Shown here piece after piece: positions 9,099-18,232 of a DNA stretch of 64,000 nucleotides. Position numbers and translations under genes: made by a program. Within the stretch, counting starts at the first letter, position 1, and each line of letters begins with the position of its first letter. Under the pieces are notes generated by a model. That model made no database searches. It had not been told where the DNA came from and worked only from the letters and a program-made list of their open reading frames with translations. This stretch comes from JABDMH01 sp965223105 (GTDB taxonomy: Bacteria; Bacteroidota; Bacteroidia; Chitinophagales; Saprospiraceae). The stretch covers positions 1,302,001 to 1,366,000 of the forward strand of contig OZ244987.1 in the NCBI GenBank assembly GCA_965223105.1. Direction: 5' to 3'.

Positions 9099-10667
9099 CT
9101 AGTAGCAAGGATTTTGCACCAGATTCGCATTGGCGTCGGTTTGCGCTTTAGGAATAGGAAAAAGCTCAATGCAAGGTTCGGAAACTGGTTTCTCCCACCA
9201 TTCATCGCCAAAGACGCCGAATCGAATCAAGTCAGATCTTCGATGGCATTCAATAAACATTTCTCGTCCTCTTTCCGCCAATAGGTTTTCTGCGGTGAGT
9301 TCAGTGAAGGGATCTACGCCGGCGCGGGCTCGGATCTGGTTAACCAGATCAAGTGCTTCGGCATTTCCTGGATCCATTCTCCAAAGTGCTTCTGCGCGCA
9401 TCAAGAGAACATCCGAATATCTAAAAACTGGAAAGTCGTTGTTCATGTTTGGACGACCACCAATTTCAAATTCAAATTTGGAAGCCCGAGCTCCCGCTTC
9501 TCGCCAAGCCTCGGGAAACAGTTCGTTAACCTCAGCTCGTATTGTAAAGGGCTCGCCATCGGGATCGACACCGCTGGCCAGGGTTCCGGCATCAGTTAAT
9601 CGTACTTTACCGGTGACGTCCCATTGGGGGCCGACCAAAAAGTTTCCTCTTACGGTAGAGGGACCCTCTTCAGTGTTAGGCTGTCCTTTTCTTAAATCAG
9701 TATCCTCGTAGGAATTGTAGAAGTCTTCCAGGGTACACCAGCCGTTCCATGGTTGTGCCTGTAGATTGTAGGATTGCTGATTGAGATAACTCAAAGTCTG
9801 CATGACAATGTTTAAGCCTCCAGCAAATACTGCGTCATAGGGAATGGCGAGAATAAACTCAGAAGAGCCGGAATTATCCACATTGAAGTTGCGGAAGTAG
9901 TCAGGCTCCACCACATAGTTGCCACTGTTGATGATGGCCGCACAAGCATCGGCGGCTTTCTGCCATTGAGCGGTACCGGTATACACTTCGGCATTTAAGT
10001 ATAGTTTAGCCAGTGCCATCTGGATCACCATCGCATTGACACGACCATAGGTAGTACCGTCAACGTTCTGGCTGACATTTGGCAGTGCACCGGTTAGAGC
10101 ACCTTCCACAAATGCATAAACTTCTGCCCTCGTATTGGTTGGAGGATTGGGATCAGCATCGGCAAAAGAGGTAACAATGGGTACATTACCATACAAATCC
10201 ATTAGCCACAGGTAATAGATCGCTCGTAGTCCTTCCAATTCACTGATGAAAGGATCGGTCAAGGGATTATTTAATTCCTGAAACTGGAAAATCAAACGAT
10301 TACAAGCGTTTACCCCACCAAATAGAAAATTCCAGGTATTGGTCACTGTGGGATCTTCTGCGGTCCAAAGGTGCTGATGCAATCTCACCCAGTGGCCGCC
10401 ATCCCCCCAGTCTGGACCACGTGTAGGAACGACCATTTCATCAGATGAGACCTCCTGAGCAGCGTAGAGTGAGGTCGTGCCCATGTACCCATACAGTGAT
10501 GTATAGGCAGCTCCTAAGGCTGAGATCAATTCATCTTCGGTCTGGAAGAAGTTATCTGCAGTGACCGCATCGTACAGTTCTTCGTCAAGGTCGGTACAGG
10601 CCGGCATAACCACCAACATGGCCAGTACCACCATACTGTATTTAGTTAATAAAGTATATTTTTTCAT
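9099..10667 (-). CDS. SusD/RagB-like nutrient-binding outer-membrane lipoprotein
   Basis: 522 residues from the ATG at 10667. A TTG-started extension to 10691 is less likely because it precedes the signal peptide. The signal ends M-P-A-C (Cys24). The body matches RagB/SusD: an N-terminal TPR-like part (A-V-T-A-D-N-F-F-Q-T-E-D-E), the central F-R-Y-S-D-V-L-L-M-R-A-E-A-L block near residue 430, and the C-terminal E-R-G-R-E-M-F-I-E-C-H-R-R-S-D-L-I-R-F motif. In this family the protein caps the SusC channel and captures glycans or peptides at the cell surface. It is 24 bases downstream of its SusC partner and ends before a strong terminator. The substrate cannot be read from sequence. Confidence 0.95.
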   Translation of the reverse strand: MKKYTLLTKYSMVVLAMLVVMPACTDLDEELYDAVTADNFFQTEDELISALGAAYTSLYGYMGTTSLYAAQEVSSDEMVVPTRGPDWGDGGHWVRLHQHLWTAEDPTVTNTWNFLFGGVNACNRLIFQFQELNNPLTDPFISELEGLRAIYYLWLMDLYGNVPIVTSFADADPNPPTNTRAEVYAFVEGALTGALPNVSQNVDGTTYGRVNAMVIQMALAKLYLNAEVYTGTAQWQKAADACAAIINSGNYVVEPDYFRNFNVDNSGSSEFILAIPYDAVFAGGLNIVMQTLSYLNQQSYNLQAQPWNGWCTLEDFYNSYEDTDLRKGQPNTEEGPSTVRGNFLVGPQWDVTGKVRLTDAGTLASGVDPDGEPFTIRAEVNELFPEAWREAGARASKFEFEIGGRPNMNNDFPVFRYSDVLLMRAEALWRMDPGNAEALDLVNQIRARAGVDPFTELTAENLLAERGREMFIECHRRSDLIRFGVFGDEWWEKPVSEPCIELFPIPKAQTDANANLVQNPCY

Positions 10668-10691
10668 GATATTGATGTCTTGATTTATCAA

Positions 10692-13640
10692 TTAGAATCC
10701 AAGGTTCAACCCAAAAGTAAAGCCTCGAGCAGTGAAATATGTATTTCGCCGATCGATGCCTGGTGCCAGGGAACCAAAATCGCTGTCATCCTCGAGCCTG
10801 GGTTCTGGATCGACGCCAGAATACCCGGTTATCGTAAAGAGGTTTTGACCGGTGAAGAAAAACCGGATCTTATTGAATCCCGCTGGCAATCCATCACTAT
10901 TCAATGTATACCCAATTGTCATATTGTCCAGACGCAGAAAGTCGGCTTTTTCCACATGATAACTGGAGAACTGTGGTTGATCGACCAAGTCGGGAATATC
11001 TGATGAGCCCCTTAATATGTTGTAAGCACTGATTTGGCCCGGCGCTTCATAGAAGGCCCGGAAGGTATTGATCATTTCATGTCCAAAGACACCACGGAAA
11101 AAGACATTGGCATCAAAATTTCCAAAGGTGAAATTGTTGTTAAGTCCGATATTATACTTGGGGAATCCATTGCCGATCACTGCTCGATCTTTAATGTCGT
11201 CAATACTTCCATCGCCGTCAGTGTCCACAAAATTCCATGAACCATCTTCGGCAACGGGATTGCTTTCATCAATGACCAATCCCCAAAGCTGACCGATGGG
11301 AGCACCTTCCTCAAGTCGAATCAGAGGGGTACCATTTTGGCCCGGGGATCCTAGGTTTGCTCCGTCCCTAAATCCACCGAGGGATACCCCACGATCTTCA
11401 TCTGTGAGGGACACGAGTTCAGGAGTGAACCAACGACTGCCGGTGAAATCAATTTGCCAATTGGCACCACCACCCAAGGCGATATTATAGCCGAGCGATA
11501 GTTCCAATCCCGAATTTTTTACCTCACCCACATTAAACCAGGTTCGGTCAAAGAGATTTGGCGGTACTGGCACGTTGAAGAAAAAGACACCGTCTTTGGT
11601 GGTGGCGTCATAATATTCAATGGAGCCAGTTAAGCGGTAATCCAAGAAGGCAAAATCAAGGCCCACATTGATGTCGCTTTTGGTTTCCCATTTTAGATTT
11701 GGGTTGGCATTTGAAACCGGACCAAAGCTTTGTACAAAACTCCCATTAAAAAAGAAGTTACCCGTTGGGCCAAACCTCTGCAAGGACAGATAGGGATCTG
11801 CTACGTTATTTCCAGTTACCCCATAACCAACTCTTAACTTAAGTTGATCAAAGCCACTGATTCCCGCAGCTCTTACCAAGTCGACACCACCACTAATCGC
11901 TGGGAAAAGACCCCATTTTTCATCAGCCCCAAATCTAGATGAGCCTTCCTGTCTTAAGCTACCACTGAAGAAATAGGTATCGTTAATGTTTAATGTTGCT
12001 CGTCCAAAGAAGGCAATTAATTTACTGTTTTGCCGGCCAGATCCAACCCCACCATTACCCGTGGCAAAGTCCTGGGCGGCCGCAACATTGTTAAACTGAA
12101 AAGCATCAGTAAGAAAGTTTCCTCCTGATAGTCCAAAGCCTTCTTCGTCGAATTCCTGGTATTCATAGGCAGCCAGTAGTCCAAAATCGGTATTAGCACC
12201 AAAGGTTTTGGTGTAGTTTATCTCGGTGCGGAACAGCCGGTCCTCTTCTTCGAAATTAGCACGCCGGACTTGTCCATTGGCATTTTCTCCGACCCAAAAA
12301 CTGTTCTTATCCCAATACATTGACTCATTTTCATTCGATCGCTGCTGCGAATAAAACAAGCCAAACTTGAGGTCGTTGGTGATTAAATAGTCACCCCGGA
12401 TATTGCCGGTTAACGTCTTGGTCTTTTTGAGACTGGTGTTTTGCTCGATAATGGCTACTGGATTGTAGTAGTCGAAAAGTACCTGCTGAGCATAACCATC
12501 CCAGCGATCGTTCCCGTCTCTGACTGGAGACGTAGGGTTATAGATCGTGGCATAGCGAAAAGCTTCTTCAAATCCGATATCGGCATCCTCAGTACTCGTT
12601 GATAGATTGGCTGTTACCGTCAATCGATTGTTGATTGCTTTCTGAGTGAGGTTAGCACGGAAGTTTACTCGTTGAAAACCAGTGGTCCGTGCGATTCCCT
12701 GAACATCTCGAAAGTTACCTGAGATCCTGTAGGTAGTCTCGGCACTGCCACCACTTAAGGATAGGTTATGAAGGTGAGTCACTCCAGTTTGCATGATCTC
12801 GTCAAACCAGTCGGTACTAGCGCCTAGATCGTTTCCTCCGCCAAAGGCTCGGTATTCATCCGGATCTAAAACATCGGTGACATTGTCAACTGCATCGAAG
12901 GTCACCTGACCGGTATAGTCTAACCGGGAGGTTCCAGCTTGACCTTTCTTTGTCGTAATAAGGATCACTCCAGATGCACCTCGTGTACCATAGATAGCAG
13001 CCGCTGATCCGTCTTTCAATACGTCGATCGACTCGATATCCTGAGGTTCAACGCTATTAAGGTCACCTCCCAATACGCCGTCAATCACCACCAGAGGTTC
13101 AGTACTCGCCCCGACTGTAGAAAGTCCTCGCAAACGAATGCTGAAACCTTGATTGGGATTTGTACCCGGACGGGCGATGACCAGTCCTCCAACTTTACCT
13201 TGCAATAATTGAGTTGGACTGTTGACATTACCATTGTTAAAATCTTCAGCACCTACGTGGGCAATAGACCCGGTGACTTCTTTAGCCTTTTGGGTACCAT
13301 AACCAGTCACTACAATTTCTTCCAATTCTGTTCCGGCTGATAGAACGACATCAACGGTCGTTTGATCGCCAAGCTCAATCTCCTGAGCTCCATACCCCGT
13401 ATATGAAAAAACGAGGGTTGTGGTTCCATCTGGTACATCTAGCGTATAGGTTCCATCAAAGTCTGTAATGGTACCCGTTGTCGTACCCTTTGCCAAGATG
13501 CTGGCTCCAATCAATGGATCACCGCTCTCGGCATCAGTCACTGTGCCGCTGATGGTCTTCTGAGACCAACCAAACTGCACAAACAGCAGTCCAGCCAGCA
13601 CCAAAAGTGCCCGCGGCCACTTGTTGAGAATAGGCTTCAT
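10692..13640 (-). CDS. SusC/RagA-type TonB-dependent transporter
   Basis: 982 residues. After a signal peptide (about 1-26, ending G-W-S-Q) comes a carboxypeptidase-regulatory-like beta domain (about 28-112). A TonB-box-like segment (E-E-I-V-V-T-G-Y-G) follows, then a plug domain with the V-L-K-D-G-S-A-A-A-I-Y-G-T-R-G block typical of SusC, and a 22-strand-type barrel ending F-T-F-G-L-N-L-G-F with a terminal aromatic residue. It imports substrates captured by the SusD partner using TonB energy. It has no N-terminal STN signalling domain, unlike the second SusC in this window, so it is probably not under a FecR switch. The long AT-rich region upstream should hold its promoter. Confidence 0.96.
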   Translation of the reverse strand: MKPILNKWPRALLVLAGLLFVQFGWSQKTISGTVTDAESGDPLIGASILAKGTTTGTITDFDGTYTLDVPDGTTTLVFSYTGYGAQEIELGDQTTVDVVLSAGTELEEIVVTGYGTQKAKEVTGSIAHVGAEDFNNGNVNSPTQLLQGKVGGLVIARPGTNPNQGFSIRLRGLSTVGASTEPLVVIDGVLGGDLNSVEPQDIESIDVLKDGSAAAIYGTRGASGVILITTKKGQAGTSRLDYTGQVTFDAVDNVTDVLDPDEYRAFGGGNDLGASTDWFDEIMQTGVTHLHNLSLSGGSAETTYRISGNFRDVQGIARTTGFQRVNFRANLTQKAINNRLTVTANLSTSTEDADIGFEEAFRYATIYNPTSPVRDGNDRWDGYAQQVLFDYYNPVAIIEQNTSLKKTKTLTGNIRGDYLITNDLKFGLFYSQQRSNENESMYWDKNSFWVGENANGQVRRANFEEEDRLFRTEINYTKTFGANTDFGLLAAYEYQEFDEEGFGLSGGNFLTDAFQFNNVAAAQDFATGNGGVGSGRQNSKLIAFFGRATLNINDTYFFSGSLRQEGSSRFGADEKWGLFPAISGGVDLVRAAGISGFDQLKLRVGYGVTGNNVADPYLSLQRFGPTGNFFFNGSFVQSFGPVSNANPNLKWETKSDINVGLDFAFLDYRLTGSIEYYDATTKDGVFFFNVPVPPNLFDRTWFNVGEVKNSGLELSLGYNIALGGGANWQIDFTGSRWFTPELVSLTDEDRGVSLGGFRDGANLGSPGQNGTPLIRLEEGAPIGQLWGLVIDESNPVAEDGSWNFVDTDGDGSIDDIKDRAVIGNGFPKYNIGLNNNFTFGNFDANVFFRGVFGHEMINTFRAFYEAPGQISAYNILRGSSDIPDLVDQPQFSSYHVEKADFLRLDNMTIGYTLNSDGLPAGFNKIRFFFTGQNLFTITGYSGVDPEPRLEDDSDFGSLAPGIDRRNTYFTARGFTFGLNLGF

Positions 13641-13973
13641 ACAAGATTATTTAAGATTAATTGATATAATTGGCTCCACAGCACCCTTCGGCAGTAGCGC
13701 TGCTTCACAATGTTAAGAAATCTTTAACAATACTGATTAAAAACCACGATTTTTTGTAATAGTGCTGACATTGCGATTTTTTCCAGCTCAAATATTTTAA
13801 TTAATTGTAATTCAATATATTATATATTTTACATTAAGTATATATGTATACTATGTAATAGATTTGTAATAGGTTCTATGGGATTTTTTATGGTTTGCTA
13901 TGAGGGCTGCACCAAATTTTAAATCCATTTTTACCGGTGAAAGAGTCTTCAATCTCGGTACTAAATCCTCATC
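13641..13973. promoter_or_regulatory. AT-rich divergent promoter region
   Basis: 333 bases without a gene between the divergent SusC-like gene and a sodium/solute symporter. The middle part (13780-13870) is strongly AT-rich. TAGATTTG at 13859-13866 fits the Bacteroidota -7 consensus TAnnTTTG for rightward transcription, but I see no convincing TTTG at the expected -33 distance. No clear leftward -7 box was found. Promoter activity is inferred mainly from gene orientation. Confidence 0.4.
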
Positions 13974-15683
13974 ATGCTTGATCTGAGTCTTAGCTCCTTA
14001 GATGTGACCATCATGCTCCTCTACGGAGTTTTCATCATCGGTTATGGTTTGTATCATGCCAAGCGCAAAAATTCTGAGGAGTACTTTTTAGCCGGCCGTA
14101 ATATGATCTGGCCCATCGTCGGAATTGCCCTTTTTGCCGCCAATATCTCCAGTTCCACATTGGTGGGTTTAGCGGGAGATGCTTTTAAAACCAATACACA
14201 TGTCTTTAATTACGAGTGGCTGGCTGCTGTGATCCTGGTGTTTTTTGCCATCTTCTTTTTGCCCTTTTACTTAAAATCCAGGGTATACACTATGCCCGAA
14301 TTTCTGGAACGCCGCTATGACAGTCGTTCAAGGTACTACTTCAGTGCCATAACCATCGTGGGAAATGTATTGATCGATACTGCAGCTGGACTGTACGTGG
14401 GGAACATCATTCTGAAACTGATGTTTCCAGACATCGATTCCTGGATCATCATCGTTATTTTGGCCTTTGCCGCAGCAGCATACACCATTCCTGGAGGCCT
14501 AAATTCTGTGATTCAAACGGAAGTGATCCAGGCCATCCTTTTGGTGATGGGATCGGTGGTGTTATCCTACTATGCCTTTGACGCGGTAGGTGGTTGGCAA
14601 GGTATGATCGGTGGTTTGGATTCCTTGGCAGCTGCTGGTCAGTTTTTCAATGAGACAACCGGCATTCGATTGAACAGCGCCGAGGAGGTGTTGAGTATGG
14701 TCAGACCGGCTGGTGACGAGTTTATGCCCTGGACAGGTCTCTTGGTAGGTGCACCGATTCTGGGATTTTACTTTTGGGCCAACAATCAGTTTATGGTGCA
14801 GAGAGTGCTTGGTGCCAAAGATTTAAACCATGGTCGTTGGGGTGCCTTGTTTGCGGGATTGTTGAAGCTTCCTGTCATCTTTTTTATGGTTTTGCCCGGC
14901 ACCATTGCCATTTTGTTGTATTCGGACCTGGATCTGACTTCCTTAAACTATGTCTTGCCGACCGGAGAAGCATGCTCCAATCTGTCAGACTGCCCCAATA
15001 TGACTTATCCGGTACTGCTGTTCAGTCTATTGCCCAAGGGCCTACTTGGTCTGGTCCTAGCTGGTCTTCTCGCCGCCATGATGTCAAGCGTTTCGGCGAC
15101 ATTTAATTCAGCATCAACGCTCATCACCATGGATTTTGTTAACAAATTGCGCCCAAATCTGACCAGTAAGCAGCTCGTACGAGTTGGACAAATTTCCACC
15201 CTAATCTTAGTGGTTTTGGCTTCATTGTGGGCAACTCAAATCGACAAAATTGCCGATACCTTATGGCTTTATCTTCAACTGGTTTTGTCCTTTATTTGTC
15301 CGCCAATCGTAGCTGTCTTCATCCTGGGCTTGTTCTGGAAAAGGGCCAATGCCCAGGGGGCGATCGTAAGCCTCCTCAGTGGCTTTGTCTTTGCTGTATT
15401 TCTTCTGGCCTCCAAATCGTATGGATGGATCGATGCCATCAACGATATTCATTTTCTGCATATGACCTTCTTCTTATTTGTGGTTTGTGCATCCATACAT
15501 ATTGTGGTGAGTTTGGCCAGTGGTCCGGCTGATCCTGAAAAGGTAGCGCAATATGTGTGGACGAAAAGCTTAATTCACGAAGAAACACTGGAAATGCAGA
15601 TGCTTCCCTGGTATAAGAACTATCGGATCCTCTCCATTTTTCTCTTGATTTTGACGGCAATTCTGGTGGGATATTTTTGGTAA
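13974..15683 (+). CDS. sodium/solute symporter (SSS, SLC5 type) 1
   Basis: 569 residues with about 13-14 hydrophobic helices. The N-terminal helix, the K-N-S-E-E-Y-F-L-A-G-R block, and then A-A-N-I-S-S-S-T-L-V-G-L in TM2 are typical of the SSS family, as is G-G-L-N-S-V-I-Q-T-E near residue 180. It should move a sugar or related solute with sodium across the inner membrane. The solute is not readable, but the adjacent glycan-uptake genes point to a carbohydrate. It is a single gene: upstream is the divergent SusC promoter region, and its stop lies three bases from the stop of a convergent SSS gene. A short inverted repeat (TGGTA/TACCA) spans both stop codons. Confidence 0.93.
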   Translation: MLDLSLSSLDVTIMLLYGVFIIGYGLYHAKRKNSEEYFLAGRNMIWPIVGIALFAANISSSTLVGLAGDAFKTNTHVFNYEWLAAVILVFFAIFFLPFYLKSRVYTMPEFLERRYDSRSRYYFSAITIVGNVLIDTAAGLYVGNIILKLMFPDIDSWIIIVILAFAAAAYTIPGGLNSVIQTEVIQAILLVMGSVVLSYYAFDAVGGWQGMIGGLDSLAAAGQFFNETTGIRLNSAEEVLSMVRPAGDEFMPWTGLLVGAPILGFYFWANNQFMVQRVLGAKDLNHGRWGALFAGLLKLPVIFFMVLPGTIAILLYSDLDLTSLNYVLPTGEACSNLSDCPNMTYPVLLFSLLPKGLLGLVLAGLLAAMMSSVSATFNSASTLITMDFVNKLRPNLTSKQLVRVGQISTLILVVLASLWATQIDKIADTLWLYLQLVLSFICPPIVAVFILGLFWKRANAQGAIVSLLSGFVFAVFLLASKSYGWIDAINDIHFLHMTFFLFVVCASIHIVVSLASGPADPEKVAQYVWTKSLIHEETLEMQMLPWYKNYRILSIFLLILTAILVGYFW

Positions 15684-15686
15684 TGG

Positions 15687-17255
15687 CTACCAGAAGGTGA
15701 TGACCAAAAGCAAAGTGAGACCAATAACGATCAAGGCGAGAAAACGTATCTTTAAGTACCAAGGTCGATGATTGCCTGCTGATTTTATTTGATCCCATTC
15801 CCAAATGGTCGCTTTGGCAGGAATACTTTCCTCATCTGACCAAGATATGACCATATACAAACCTCCCAACATAATTGTAAGAATACCTGCGATGATGGTA
15901 AAATGTACTTGAAACCATTCTTGCAGGTGTCCGAACAAGGTAAGGAAGCAAATGATGTGGCCCACAACTAAAGTGTACCTAGCTGCCTTTGCCGTACCTC
16001 CTGGCCAGAAGAATCCAAAGAGAAACACCACGACAACAGGCGGTACCGAAAACGACAATACCAGCTGTAAGTAATTGAAAAGGCCAGAGAAATATTCGAT
16101 GTTGGGAGCCCAAATGCCAGCTACGATCATAACTAAAAGGGTGACGTATCGACCGATTCTTGCTATTTGTTTTTCATTAAGCCCGGGCCGGTTGGGTACG
16201 ATGAAATCAAGGACAATCAATGTCGAGGATGCATTTAAGGCAGAATCAACGCTAGACATAATGGCAGCCAAAAGTCCGGCCAAAACTAGACCCGTCACAC
16301 CAGCCGGTATTAGATTGAGGAGCATAGCGGGATACACCATGTCCTGGTAAGCAAGGTCGGGAAAGAGGTGGAAGGCAAAGATACCGGGAAACACTATGAG
16401 AATGGGCACCGCGAGCTTGAGCACACCTGCCAGTAGAGCTCCCCATTGCGCCTGTTCCATATTTCGTGCTGCTAAAATCCTTTGCACAACATATTGATTT
16501 GTAGACCAATAGTAGAAGCCAAGCACAGGCACGCCGATAAGTGTTCCAAGCCAGGGCAATACTGGATCATCGATGGGTTGTATAATGGATAATTTTGCGC
16601 GCTCAACAGCATCTACAGCCAATTGCCAACTGAAATCATACTGACCTAAAATGGCAAAAAGCATAATCGAACTTCCGATCAAAAGGGTGACACTCTGTAA
16701 TATGTCGGTATAGACCACTGCCGCCAGACCTCCTGCAGCAGTGTAGATTCCGGATATCAAGGCGATTGCATAGCAAGCTTCGGTGACACTGATGCTGGGG
16801 AAAAAGACATTGATGACTAAGGCTCCGGCAAAGAGGCTGCTGGCCACATCGACAACAATCGTCAGTACAATAGTCACCGCCGAATAGTAGCGATGGGCAA
16901 ACGTATCATAGCGCAATCCCAGATATTGAGGGACAGTCGATAAATTATTGCGGAGATAAACCGGAATAGTAAAAATCGCCATGAATACCAGGATGAAGGA
17001 AGCCATCCATTCATAATTCGAAATGGAAATACCGCTTGAGTAGGCCTGTCCCGTGAGACCTATGATCGAGCTGCTGGAAATATTTGAAGCAAAAAGGGAA
17101 AATCCAATAGCAGCCCATCCCAATCTATTTCCAGCTAAGAAGTAATCTTTGCCTGTCATTGATCTGCGGGAAATCACGTAGCCTATTGCTAAAACCAGGA
17201 AAAAGTAACCAGAAATAATCCCTAGGTCCACACCAGTGATGGCAACATCCTGCAT
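15687..17255 (-). CDS. sodium/solute symporter (SSS, SLC5 type) 2
   Basis: 522 residues, polytopic, with the same family blocks as its convergent neighbour: G-K-D-Y-F-L-A-G-N-R, F-A-S-N-I-S-S-S-S-I-I-G-L and G-G-L-A-A-V-V-Y-T-D. The two are clearly related but not recent duplicates. The ATG at 17255 follows the stop of an HTH gene by three bases, so the two are co-transcribed and the regulator probably controls this transporter or responds to the same solute. Substrate is unknown; a sugar or sialic-acid-like compound is possible for this family. Confidence 0.92.
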   Translation of the reverse strand: MQDVAITGVDLGIISGYFFLVLAIGYVISRRSMTGKDYFLAGNRLGWAAIGFSLFASNISSSSIIGLTGQAYSSGISISNYEWMASFILVFMAIFTIPVYLRNNLSTVPQYLGLRYDTFAHRYYSAVTIVLTIVVDVASSLFAGALVINVFFPSISVTEACYAIALISGIYTAAGGLAAVVYTDILQSVTLLIGSSIMLFAILGQYDFSWQLAVDAVERAKLSIIQPIDDPVLPWLGTLIGVPVLGFYYWSTNQYVVQRILAARNMEQAQWGALLAGVLKLAVPILIVFPGIFAFHLFPDLAYQDMVYPAMLLNLIPAGVTGLVLAGLLAAIMSSVDSALNASSTLIVLDFIVPNRPGLNEKQIARIGRYVTLLVMIVAGIWAPNIEYFSGLFNYLQLVLSFSVPPVVVVFLFGFFWPGGTAKAARYTLVVGHIICFLTLFGHLQEWFQVHFTIIAGILTIMLGGLYMVISWSDEESIPAKATIWEWDQIKSAGNHRPWYLKIRFLALIVIGLTLLLVITFW

Positions 17256-17258
17256 GGG

Positions 17259-17942
17259 TCAGATATTTAAGATGAACTGTTTTAGGTCTACCTCTGACGG
17301 GAGTGCCATCTTCTTTTTTAGGCGCACTCTTGAAATCTGAACACTTGTCGGATTGATATTCATGAGTTGCGCTATCTCCTTGGTGGTAAGGCGCATTTTG
17401 ATGAAGGCACAATGGCGTATATCATTTTGCGTAAGTTTTGGGTAGTTGGATCGGAGTTCCTTGAAGAAATTGGGGTGTACTTTATCGAATTGCAGGCGAA
17501 AGTTATCCCATTGGTTATCCCCTGTTTGATTGCTTTTAATCAAACGTTGTAACCGCTTCATCATCGATTTCTGTTCAGGATCTCTGACCTTAATTTGTGA
17601 AACCAAATCTTGGATTTCAGTCATCAATCGGTTTTGCTCTCCCAACAAAAGTGTTGAAGATACTAATTCATTGTTCTTCAGGATAATCTCCTGCTCCAGC
17701 CTTAAATTACGCTCATCCCTGACTTTGTTGTCGGCTGCCAATTTCTCATTTCTTAGGCGGGTGCGTTCCAATTCAAGGGCATTGATCTTCAACGACTGGC
17801 GGGCTTGTTCTCGTTCAGTAATTGAACGTTGGAGAGATAGAGAATACCAATACATCGAAACAAAGAAAACCAAGGCAGTAATGAAAATGATGATGATGGT
17901 AAATTGATAGATGGCATCGGAATTGTCTACCAGGAGGAACAT
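17259..17942 (-). CDS. short membrane-anchored coiled-coil HTH (LuxR-like) regulator
   Basis: 227 residues. A single membrane helix (about 14-33) is followed by a long charged coiled coil (about 35-120) and a C-terminal helix-turn-helix whose T-Q-N-D-I-R-H-C-A and T-T-K-E-I-A-Q-L-M-N-I blocks match the output domain of Bacteroidota TPR or triple-tyrosine sensor-regulators. Those proteins usually carry several hundred residues of periplasmic sensor ahead of the helix; here only about 13 residues precede it. Either this is a genuine minimal form or the sensor part was lost. A 72-codon frame upstream ends in a TAATG overlap with this start but shows no sensor motif. It sits in an operon with the SSS symporter. 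Confidence 0.75.
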   Translation of the reverse strand: MFLLVDNSDAIYQFTIIIIFITALVFFVSMYWYSLSLQRSITEREQARQSLKINALELERTRLRNEKLAADNKVRDERNLRLEQEIILKNNELVSSTLLLGEQNRLMTEIQDLVSQIKVRDPEQKSMMKRLQRLIKSNQTGDNQWDNFRLQFDKVHPNFFKELRSNYPKLTQNDIRHCAFIKMRLTTKEIAQLMNINPTSVQISRVRLKKKMALPSEVDLKQFILNI

Positions 17943-18232
17943 TATACAACATTGTTGATGAGTCTGCTCAAAAATAGCACTTTTAGAGCCTCCCCATCAG
18001 CAGGACAATAGAGGAAATATCGACATCTAAAGAGATTCTCTGTGTGAGTGAGCACCAGATTTTTCATAAGACGGAGCTGCTCAGTCCTGACTATGAAACG
18101 CATTCGTTCGGACTGTAGACCCTGTCCAGCTAGACAAGTTTGAACAAAACTTATACGCAATCTTCGTCAATCATCTCTTTTGGTTTTAACATTCAAATTT
18201 TATTTCTTACATTGAAGAGGTCACTTCGAACC

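Noticed and set aside
17942..18160. 72-codon frame upstream of the short HTH regulator with TAATG overlap
   Set aside because: No signal peptide, domain or sensible composition; it probably lies in the divergent promoter region. I keep the overlap as a note only.
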